Shown: positions 7,229 through 13,013 of the stretch, in pieces | How the letters are laid out: every line of letters starts with the position of its first letter | How positions within the stretch are numbered: the first letter of the stretch is position 1 | NCBI GenBank assembly: GCA_025923975.1 | Contig: JAICEV010000049.1 | Span: 1 to 13,013 of the forward strand | DNA: 13,013 bases | From: Propionibacteriaceae bacterium | Lineage (GTDB): Bacteria; Actinomycetota; Actinomycetes; Propionibacteriales; Propionibacteriaceae | Reading direction: 5' to 3' | Notes under the pieces: generated by a model | What the model was told of the DNA's origin: nothing | The model's input: the letters and a program-made list of their open reading frames with translations, nothing else | The model's database searches: none | Translations under genes and position numbers: made by a program

Positions 7229-7408
7229 CGCTGGGACCGCTGCCCACGAGCCTCGAACGCAAGCGGCTTCTCGGGCGGTCCGAGATAGGCTCTTGTGCTG
7301 CTCCTCAGCCGCTACGGAGTTCTAGCTGACAGCGCGACGGTCGATCTGGACTTCCGATGCATCATCTGGCTGAAGTTCGAGTCGACGACCGCCTGAAGGA
7401 GCGACAAC

Positions 7409-8353
7409 GTGCAGGGCGCGCTGGCCGGATTCGCCATCATCGGCATCATCATCGGCCTGGGCTTTTTCCTTGCCCAGGTGAAGATTCTCGACGCCACCGC
7501 CCAAGGCGTGCTGACCCGGGTGGCCTTCTACGTGGCCACCCCGGCCCTCATGGTCACGGTGCTGGGCGAAACAGATGTCAACCGGCTGCTCTCAGCCAAC
7601 CTGATCGCCTCGCTCGGCAGCGTCGTAGTGGCCGCGACCATAGCCGTCTTGTTGGCTCGACTGCTCTGGAAACGAGAGGCCGGCGACACGGTCATCGCGG
7701 CCTTCTGTGCGGCCTACGTCAACGCGGGCAACCTCGGCCTGCCAATCGCCGCGTACGCCCTCGGTGACGCGGCATTGATCGCACCAATGTGGCTGGCTCA
7801 GTTGGTCATCCTGCAACCGAGCGGACTTGCCGTGCTCGACGGAATCACCCATGTTCCGAGCCCAGGGATCTCGAGGCGGCGGCTGCTTCTCATTCGCCTC
7901 AGTCGGCCGTTTCGCAACCCGCTTGCGGTCGGATCGCTGATCGGATTGGCGCTGGCTCTGACCGGCATCAAACTACCGGTCGCCATCAACGCGCCGCTGA
8001 CTCTGGTTGGGGGGATGGCCGTGCCCAGCATGCTGCTGGCCTACGGCATCTCTCTTCGGCTTGGACCACGACCGGGCGCCGGCGAGCCACCGATCCAGAT
8101 CGCCACCCTGGCGTTGCTCAAGCTGATCGTGCAGCCGATTGCGGCCTACCTCATCGGTGCGTACGCATTGGGCCTTGTCGGGCAAGACCTGCTCGCCGTC
8201 ACCGTGATCGCCGCGCTGCCCACTGCGCAGAACATCTTCACCATAGCCATGCGTTACGACCGGGGCGTGATCTTGGCGCGAGACACCATCTTCCTGGCCA
8301 CACTGCTCTCGGTGCCGGTGATCTTGGCCATCACTTGGCTGCTGGCTTCCTGA
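7409..8353 (+). CDS. AEC-family transporter (auxin efflux carrier type)
   Basis: A 314-residue polytopic inner-membrane carrier with about ten hydrophobic segments in two halves. The family signatures are visible: VAFYVATPALMVTVLGE (38-54), CAAYVNAGNLGLPIAAYALGD (99-119) in the first half, and AVPSMLLAYGISL plus ALPTAQNIFTIAMRYDRGVILARDTIFLATLLSVPVI in the second. Characterised bacterial members move organic acids such as malate or malonate; the substrate here is unknown. The start is the GTG at 7409 with GAAGGAG seven bases upstream, a strong ribosome site. It stands alone: its upstream neighbour ends 466 bases away and the next gene is convergent, so it is probably monocistronic, ended by the hairpins after 8353. 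Confidence 0.93.
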   Translation: MQGALAGFAIIGIIIGLGFFLAQVKILDATAQGVLTRVAFYVATPALMVTVLGETDVNRLLSANLIASLGSVVVAATIAVLLARLLWKREAGDTVIAAFCAAYVNAGNLGLPIAAYALGDAALIAPMWLAQLVILQPSGLAVLDGITHVPSPGISRRRLLLIRLSRPFRNPLAVGSLIGLALALTGIKLPVAINAPLTLVGGMAVPSMLLAYGISLRLGPRPGAGEPPIQIATLALLKLIVQPIAAYLIGAYALGLVGQDLLAVTVIAALPTAQNIFTIAMRYDRGVILARDTIFLATLLSVPVILAITWLLAS

Positions 8354-8370
8354 CGTTCTTCCATAGCTGC

Positions 8371-8408
8371 TTGACCCGAGCCGCCTGGAGACGGCAAACG
8401 CGGGTCAA
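8371..8408. terminator. Hairpin 1 between convergent AEC and CorA genes
   Basis: TTGACCCG (8371-8378) pairs perfectly with CGGGTCAA (8401-8408), and inside it GCCG (8380-8383) pairs with CGGC (8392-8395). It begins 18 bases after the AEC stop. There is no clear T-run. Its position suggests transcription termination for the AEC gene. Confidence 0.5.
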
Positions 8409-8431
8409 ATGCGGTTCCGGACGACTCGCCA

Positions 8432-8447
8432 GCCGCCTCGAGGCGGC
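8432..8447. terminator. Hairpin 2: perfect 16-base palindrome
   Basis: GCCGCCTCGAGGCGGC is identical to its reverse complement and is followed on the plus strand by AAAA. It and its flank (AGCCGCC..GGC.AAACGCG) resemble the inner part of hairpin 1 (AGCCGCC..GGCAAACGCG), so the two look like diverged copies about 50 bases apart. Lying between convergent genes, it may terminate transcription from either side. Confidence 0.5.
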
Positions 8448-8560
8448 AAAACGCGATCGAGCTTCCTGACCGTTGAGTGCCACCACGCCGAGTGCGGACG
8501 AGGGCGGCAGCAAAGAAGGCATAGATCTGCATGAATCGGATCTGCCGCAGCGGTCGATAT

Positions 8561-9613
8561 CTAAAACCATCTGCGGCGCTTGAAGAACATCATCAGGATG
8601 GCGATGGCAAGGATCTCAATCCCGAGGCCGAGCACCGCGAACGCGGGCCAGCCGTCGATGTTCCGCACCAGCCAGCCGAAGTTCTGGCCGAAGAAACCGG
8701 TGATAAAGGTGAGCGGCAAGAAGATGGTGGCTATCACCGCCAGCTCCTTCATCACGATGTTGAGTCGGTTGGAGACGGTTGAGAGGAACACATCCATCGA
8801 GCTGCTGAGCAGGTCGCGGTAGCTATCGATCAGGTCGCTGATCCGGATCAGGTGATCGTAGATGTCACGGAAGTGGCGTTCCGCCTCGGTTGTCATACCG
8901 GGCAGCTCGACGACCCCAGCCAAGACACCCGCAAACAGATCCCGCTGAGGGGTCACCGCCTTTCGCATCCCGACGAGCAGCCGCTTCATCGCGAAGATCT
9001 CCTGGAGCTGTTTGTCGCTCGCATGCAGGAAGGTCTCGTTCTCGAGTTCATCGATCCGGTCGTCGAAGTCAGCCAGGATCGGGAAGAAGCTGTCCACCAA
9101 TGCGTCGATGATCCGGTAGAGCAGCAGTGCAGGGGTATCGACCGGCGCCTTGCGGACCTGGTAGCGATGCCGCACCTCGGCAAAGGCCGGCGCCTCGTCC
9201 CGGTGCACGGTGATGAGGAAGCGTTCGGAATAGAAGCAGTGCACCTCGACCAACCTGTCCTGGTCGGGCACCGCCCCATAGACGACCAGGAAGACGAAGT
9301 CGTCATAGTCCTCGAGCTTCGCTCGCTGCCCGAAGTGCTCCGAATCCTCGAGCGCGAGCGGATGGAACTGGAAGACATCACGGAGGACGGCGAAGTCTTC
9401 CTTGCTCGGCTGGGGTAGGTCGATCCAGAAGAAGCTGCCGCTGGCGAGCAGACGTTCGAGCCTCTCGCGGTTGAGCTGCAGCTCGACAACTTCTTCGGCA
9501 TGGACGACATGACAGATGGAGGCGGCAGGGACGGTCAGCTCACGCCTTCCGTCGTTCGCGGTTTCACCCGTACCGGCAATCCCGCGGATACCCGTTGTCG
9601 AGTCGTCGGCCAT
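8561..9613 (-). CDS. corA: CorA-family divalent metal transporter with GQN motif
   Basis: A 350-residue protein (352 if the GTG at 9619 is used). The large cytoplasmic N-terminal domain has FFWIDLPQPSKEDFAVLRDVFQFHPLALED, the long helix with LVDSFFPILADFDDRIDELE, and the stalk leading into KELAVIATIFLPLTFITGFFGQNFGWLVRNIDGW. It is followed by a second membrane helix (AFAVLGLGIEILAIAILMMFF) and the basic tail KRRRWF. That is the 2-TM-GxN layout of the CorA/ZntB superfamily, which forms pentameric Mg2+/Co2+ or Zn2+ channels. The usual GMN is GQN here (residues 309-311). The ATG at 9613 is chosen because TACGAT (9626-9621 on the minus strand) lies seven bases before it and there is no ribosome site, suggesting a leaderless mRNA. 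It is divergent from the terpene-cyclase-like gene. Confidence 0.92.
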   Translation of the reverse strand: MADDSTTGIRGIAGTGETANDGRRELTVPAASICHVVHAEEVVELQLNRERLERLLASGSFFWIDLPQPSKEDFAVLRDVFQFHPLALEDSEHFGQRAKLEDYDDFVFLVVYGAVPDQDRLVEVHCFYSERFLITVHRDEAPAFAEVRHRYQVRKAPVDTPALLLYRIIDALVDSFFPILADFDDRIDELENETFLHASDKQLQEIFAMKRLLVGMRKAVTPQRDLFAGVLAGVVELPGMTTEAERHFRDIYDHLIRISDLIDSYRDLLSSSMDVFLSTVSNRLNIVMKELAVIATIFLPLTFITGFFGQNFGWLVRNIDGWPAFAVLGLGIEILAIAILMMFFKRRRWF

Positions 9614-9679
9614 CGTCACGATCGTATGCCAGAACGGCCTGGTCGAGTCGCTTCCGGGAATGCCGCCGGGCGCCTAGAA

Positions 9680-9705
9680 CTTGCAATGAGGGCGCCACCT
9701 GCAAG
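9680..9705. promoter_or_regulatory. Inverted repeat between corA and the cyclase-like gene
   Basis: CTTGCA (9680-9685) and TGCAAG (9700-9705) form a perfect six-base inverted repeat with GGCGCC (9691-9696) at its centre. It overlaps a TTGCAA that could be a -35 for the plus-strand gene, with only a weak CATGTT (9706-9711) as -10. A candidate operator in a divergent promoter region; no regulator is identified. Confidence 0.3.
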
Positions 9706-9747
9706 CATGTTTGAGTTGAAGGGCGCTGTTGAGTCTTGGGAGTGACC

Positions 9748-10446
9748 ATGGTCTTGGCGTTGACCCTGCTGAGTGGTGTCGCGTGGACGGTGGTCTACAT
9801 TGTCGCGATTCGTATCGGTTTCCAGCAGCGCACGTACGCGATACCCGCGGCCGCACTCGCGCTGAACTTCGCTTGGGAATCGATCTATGCGATTCACGGC
9901 CTGGCCACTTACCTCGGAGTACAAACCTTCGTCAACCTCGCTTGGGCCGTCGCTGACATATTGATCATCTACACCTTCCTCCGTTACGGCCGAGCGGAGT
10001 TTCCGGGCTTCGTGAGCCGGCCGATGTTTATCGCGTGGAGTGTCGTCCTGTTCGTTACGGCCTACGTCGTGCAGTGGCTGTTCGTCGTCGAGTTCGGATG
10101 GGCGGATGCGCCGAAGTATGCGGCGTTCCTTCAGAACCTGCTCATGTCGGGCCTGTTCATCGCGATGTTTGTAGCCCGCGGAGGCCCGCGAGGTCAGAGC
10201 ATCGTTATCGCTGTTGCGAAATGGATTGGCACCCTTGCGCCAACCATCGTGTTCGGCGTCTTGGCAGGATCAGCATTCATCCTCGGCCTAGGCATTCTGT
10301 GCAGTGTCTTTGATCTTGCCTATCTGGGTCTTCTGTTGTGGGCCCGGCAGAATGTGCGGGCTCTGGATTCGAAGTCTGTAGACCAGGAAGCGGCCAGAAG
10401 TCAAGCTCCGGTGATATCGCCGAACGGTGCAGTTACGGCCGGTTGA
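9748..10446 (+). CDS. Pyr4/PaxB-type transmembrane terpene cyclase-like protein
   Basis: A 232-residue membrane protein with about seven hydrophobic helices and a polar C-terminal tail (last 30 residues). It resembles the small integral-membrane terpene cyclases of fungal meroterpenoid pathways (Pyr4, PaxB, AtmB) and their bacterial relatives. It has ALNFAWESIYAI near the N-terminus (E44, in the place of the family's first catalytic acid), VNLAWAVADILIIYTFLRYG, AAFLQNLLMSGLFIAMFVARGGPRGQS and SVFDLAYLGLL (D189, in the place of the second acid). Proteins of this type cyclise prenyl chains by protonation. The ATG at 9748 is preferred because GGGAG precedes it; TTG 9736 and GTG 9742 are alternatives. 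No prenyltransferase, polyprenyl synthase or epoxidase gene is next to it, so its substrate and even cyclase activity are unproven. Confidence 0.65.
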   Translation: MVLALTLLSGVAWTVVYIVAIRIGFQQRTYAIPAAALALNFAWESIYAIHGLATYLGVQTFVNLAWAVADILIIYTFLRYGRAEFPGFVSRPMFIAWSVVLFVTAYVVQWLFVVEFGWADAPKYAAFLQNLLMSGLFIAMFVARGGPRGQSIVIAVAKWIGTLAPTIVFGVLAGSAFILGLGILCSVFDLAYLGLLLWARQNVRALDSKSVDQEAARSQAPVISPNGAVTAG

Positions 10447-10538
10447 GCGAAGACTGCTGGCAGGCTCATTTCCTGAATGCGACTCCGATATCGCTCATCC
10501 CGGAGGGGCGGGTTCCACACTCGTAACGGTCTTATGCC

Positions 10539-10550
10539 TAGCCTGGTGTC
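10539..10550 (+). promoter_or_regulatory. -10-like hexamer before the RR-TrxR fusion gene
   Basis: TAGCCT (10539-10544) lies six bases before the ATG at 10551, the spacing expected if transcription starts at the A of the start codon. No convincing -35 is seen and no ribosome site precedes the ATG. The rest of the gap after the cyclase-like gene (10447-10538) shows nothing else recognisable. Confidence 0.4.
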
Positions 10551-12251
10551 ATGGCCGTCGGAGAGTGGGGTGATCGGCCGCTGCTTTTGGCGGTCGACGC
10601 GGACGCGGGTCTGCTTGGACGTATTGAGGGGGAGCTACAACGCGCCTTCGGTTCTGATTTTCGGGTTCGCGGGGAGCTGCTTCCCGAAGATGCGTTGAGA
10701 ACTCTTCAGGGGGCCAAGCAACGGCAGGAGCGGGTAGCCCTTGTCTTGGTGGACGATTCGCTCTCCGACGACGCTCGGGCCGAGATCTTTGAGACGGCAA
10801 GGAGTCTGCACCCAAACGCACGGCGCGCGCTCCTGGTGCCATGGGGCGCCTGGGCCCATGCTGGGTCGGCTCAAAAGATCTTGCGGAGCATGGCCATTGG
10901 GGACATCAGCTATTACGTACTCAAGCCGTGGATCAGGCGCGACGAACTGTTCCACCGCGTCGTCGCTGAGTTCGTTCAGGAGTGGTCACGCAGCGAGCCA
11001 ACGAACTTTCGCGAGGTTATCGTCGTCGCAGGGCAGCACAGCGGGCGGGCGTACGCGGTGAGCGAACTGCTGAGTCGGAACGGCATCCCGCACGCCTTTC
11101 GTTCCCGTTCCTCCGAGCTCGGACAAAGTGTGCTAGCGGACCTCGGGAACCCTGAGGGAGAGGTCGTGGTATGGATGCCGGCGATCGGCGGCACACGTCT
11201 TATCGATCCGACGGACGCTGAGATCCTGGAGGCGTGGGGCATCCCCACCAGCTTGAGAGACGTTGATCGCGACTTTGATTTGCTGGTCGTCGGGGCCGGT
11301 CCTGCGGGCCTCGGGGCGGCCGTTTACGCCTCGTCGGAAGGAATCCGCACCATCGTCGTAGAGCGGGAGGCGATCGGTGGCCAGGCTGGGATGAGTTCAC
11401 TGATTCGGAACTACCTAGGTTTCTCCCGAGGATTGAGTGGTGCCGAACTGGTGCAGCGCGGGTACCAGCAGGCGTGGGTTTTCGGTGCCCGTTTCGTTGT
11501 CACCAGGGAGGTGGAACGGCTTACCCCCCGAGAGAGCGGCGGCTTCGTGGCTCAGATCGGCAACGTCGGTGAGGTTTGTGCGAGGGCCGTGGTGATCTCG
11601 GCAGGAGTCTCATACCGACGCCTCGGCATCTCAAGCCTGGAGGAGCTTAGTGGTCATGGGGTGTATTACGGAGCGAGCGTCTCGGCAGCCCAGGCGCTGA
11701 CTGGGCTGCGTGCGGGTGTAGTGGGTGCCGGCAATTCTGCGGGCCAGGCGGTCCTGCACCTGGCAAGGTATTGCGCATCGGTGCACATGATCGTTCGAGG
11801 GTCCAGCCTGGCGGACAGCATGTCCGCGTACTTGGTCAATGCCATAGCTGCGCAGCCAATAATCAAGGTGCATCTGAACACCGAGGTGGTTGGCGGGCAC
11901 GGGGACGGACAGCTGGAAGGGGTCACAATGCGCGACCGCAACAGCGGAGAGGAGCAGCGGCTACCTCTGGAAAGCCTGTTCGTCATGATTGGGGCAAGGC
12001 CGCGGACGGACTGGCTCCCAGCAGAGGTCGACCGCGATCCGCACGGCTTCCTGTATACGGGGGCGGAGGCAGCGTCCTGCCCTTCCTGGAGACTCGCACG
12101 GTCGCCGCATCCTCACGAAACGAGCGTCCCTGGCTTGTTTGCTGTCGGCGACGTGCGCTCGGGCTCGGTCAAACGCGTGGCGTCCGCCGTCGGCGAAGGC
12201 TCGGTCGTCGTCTCCGAAATCCACCAGTTCCTAGCTGCGCCGCAGGGCTGA
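10551..12251 (+). CDS. Response-regulator-like / thioredoxin-reductase-like fusion flavoprotein without CxxC
   Basis: A 566-residue three-part protein. Residues 9-145 form a receiver-like domain: PLLLAVDADAG, LVLVDDS with D68/D69 where the phosphorylated Asp is expected, and YYVLKPW with K125. The usual Thr after strand 4 is replaced (LLVPWG), so phosphorylation is uncertain. Residues 153-235 resemble a thioredoxin/glutaredoxin-like fold without active cysteines. Residues 241-562 are a thioredoxin-reductase-like flavoprotein: FAD motif VVGAGPAGLGAA (246-257), GGQAG (276-280), NADPH motif VVGAGNSAGQA (390-400) and GDVR (533-536). The redox CxxC of true thioredoxin reductase is absent; GVYYGASVSAAQAL stands there, and the only cysteines are single (343, 408, 510). 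The known family is usually annotated as fused response regulator/thioredoxin-disulfide reductase. It probably oxidises NAD(P)H for an unknown acceptor. It is coupled to the membrane-protein gene after it. Confidence 0.88.
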   Translation: MAVGEWGDRPLLLAVDADAGLLGRIEGELQRAFGSDFRVRGELLPEDALRTLQGAKQRQERVALVLVDDSLSDDARAEIFETARSLHPNARRALLVPWGAWAHAGSAQKILRSMAIGDISYYVLKPWIRRDELFHRVVAEFVQEWSRSEPTNFREVIVVAGQHSGRAYAVSELLSRNGIPHAFRSRSSELGQSVLADLGNPEGEVVVWMPAIGGTRLIDPTDAEILEAWGIPTSLRDVDRDFDLLVVGAGPAGLGAAVYASSEGIRTIVVEREAIGGQAGMSSLIRNYLGFSRGLSGAELVQRGYQQAWVFGARFVVTREVERLTPRESGGFVAQIGNVGEVCARAVVISAGVSYRRLGISSLEELSGHGVYYGASVSAAQALTGLRAGVVGAGNSAGQAVLHLARYCASVHMIVRGSSLADSMSAYLVNAIAAQPIIKVHLNTEVVGGHGDGQLEGVTMRDRNSGEEQRLPLESLFVMIGARPRTDWLPAEVDRDPHGFLYTGAEAASCPSWRLARSPHPHETSVPGLFAVGDVRSGSVKRVASAVGEGSVVVSEIHQFLAAPQG

Positions 12252-12252
12252 C

Positions 12253-13013
12253 ATGACCGAGTCCACGCGCACCACAACGCGTATCGGTCTTACGGCCGCC
12301 GTTCTGGCGGTGCCACTTCTTGGCTTGGCTCTACTCCTTTGGCGGCCGGCACTGGATGTTCGGTGGGAGAACCATCCTGCGCACTTCTGGCTCGTGCTGA
12401 GCACGGCGGTTATCTCAGCCATCCTGGCGTACGCCACCGGTGAAGCGGCCGTGCGGCGGGGGGATGCGCGGCTCCTCTATGTCTCTCTTGCCTTCTTGTC
12501 CTCGGCCGGTTTTCTCGCCTTGCACGCGCTGGCGACTCCGGGTGTCTTGCTCGGCAGGAGCAACGTTGGTTTCGCTATCGCCACACCAGTTGGTGTCGCG
12601 ATCGGTTCGGTATTCGCAGCGCTGTCGACGCGAGAGCTCTCCGGCGATAGTGCGGTCCGCAACGTCCGGATCGGTAAGCGTCTTCGACTGGCTCTGCTTG
12701 GGCTGATGATTGTCTGGGGAGCATGGTCTCTTGCTTCCCTGCCACCGCTCAACCGGCCGCCGCAGCTCGCGGAGGGCTTGCCGCTGTGGCTTGCGGTGCC
12801 GGCCGTGCTGCTTTATGCAGGCAGCGCGGTGCGATACGTCCAGTTGTGGCTACGTCATCCCTCTCTGTTGCTCCTGGCGGTGCCCTCAGCGTTCATACTC
12901 CTGGCGGAGTCGATGATCGCGATTGCCTTCGCTCGCAACTGGCGCCTCTCCTGGTGGGAGTGGCACGTATTGCTCCTTGTTGCCTTCGGCCTGGTGGCAT
13001 TGAGCGCACAAGC
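12253..13013 (+). CDS. Polytopic membrane protein, N-terminal part (cut by right edge)
   Basis: The ATG at 12253 follows the stop of the fusion gene after a single base, so the two genes are almost certainly co-transcribed and translationally coupled. The frame stays open to the end of the window (253 codons visible). The visible part has about seven or eight hydrophobic segments, among them GLTAAVLAVPLLGLALLLW (12-30), HFWLVLSTAVISAILAYATGEAAVRRGDARLLYVSLAFLSSAGFLALHALATPG, FAIATPVGVAIGSVFAAL, LALLGLMIVWGAWSL, LWLAVPAVLLYAGSAV and LLLLAVPSAFILLAESMIAIAF. No enzymatic domain is reached. The layout, a large multi-helix module at the N-terminus next to a signalling-type gene, would suit the sensor part of a cyclase, kinase or diguanylate cyclase continuing beyond the window, but this is a guess. 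Function not recognised. Confidence 0.8.
   Translation, partial: MTESTRTTTRIGLTAAVLAVPLLGLALLLWRPALDVRWENHPAHFWLVLSTAVISAILAYATGEAAVRRGDARLLYVSLAFLSSAGFLALHALATPGVLLGRSNVGFAIATPVGVAIGSVFAALSTRELSGDSAVRNVRIGKRLRLALLGLMIVWGAWSLASLPPLNRPPQLAEGLPLWLAVPAVLLYAGSAVRYVQLWLRHPSLLLLAVPSAFILLAESMIAIAFARNWRLSWWEWHVLLLVAFGLVALSAQ

Larger units (their letters stand above)
6943..7408. other. Gene-free stretch of 466 bases before the transporter gene
   Basis: No protein-coding gene with a recognisable family is visible on either strand; the open frames here are under about 70 codons and resemble nothing I know. It holds the stem-loop at its left end, a candidate promoter with a perfect TTGACA (7167), a stem-loop at 7199-7228 and the strong ribosome site of the AEC gene at its right end. 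The stretch 6982-7160 may be the debris of an older gene or mobile element, but no inverted termini or transposase motif were found. Confidence 0.5.

Noticed and set aside
1..13013. CRISPR array, tRNA or rRNA genes, prophage or defence system
   Set aside because: No regularly spaced repeats, cloverleaf with CCA-type end, rRNA segments, or nuclease/helicase/toxin-antitoxin genes were seen.

Overview
The window is high-GC bacterial DNA and most likely comes from an actinomycete (Actinomycetota). The evidence is GC-rich codon use, an MmyB-type XRE regulator, a response-regulator/thioredoxin-reductase fusion, AEC and CorA transporters of actinobacterial style, and several starts that sit 6-7 bases after a -10-like hexamer (probable leaderless mRNAs). 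The genus cannot be read from the sequence. No tRNA, rRNA, CRISPR array, phage gene or intact insertion sequence was seen.

Left part (1-4551): a broken DHFR/RibD-like reductase gene with three frame breaks runs off the left edge. Next come three minus-strand genes: an aldo/keto reductase (AKR2, 2408-3388), a Tat-exported flavodoxin-like protein 13 bases downstream of it, and a second aldo/keto reductase (AKR1, 609-1496). A divergent XRE/MmyB-like regulator gene (3646-4551) lies beside AKR2. A 53-bp element occurs upstream of AKR1 and again upstream of AKR2 (47 of 53 bases identical), and a diverged third copy lies over the promoter of the regulator gene. I read this as a small redox regulon whose regulator probably acts at all three promoters, including its own.

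Middle part (4552-8560): a SAM-dependent O-methyltransferase gene (minus) and a LuxR-type regulator gene (plus) diverge from a shared region carrying a near-palindrome and a repeated half-site. A strong nested stem-loop overlaps the LuxR stop codon. A gene-free stretch of 466 bases follows, with a candidate promoter and another stem-loop, leading to an AEC-family transporter gene. Two related hairpins lie between that gene and the convergent CorA-type gene.

Right part (8561-13013): a CorA-family metal transporter gene (minus) has GQN in place of the usual GMN motif. Divergent from it is a small polytopic membrane protein resembling the Pyr4/PaxB-type transmembrane terpene cyclases. Then comes a fusion of a response-regulator-like domain, a thioredoxin-like domain and a thioredoxin-reductase-like flavoprotein that has no CxxC. 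It is followed, with one base between stop and start, by a polytopic membrane protein cut by the right edge. The two most notable items are the three-copy operator/promoter element and the terpene-cyclase-like protein.
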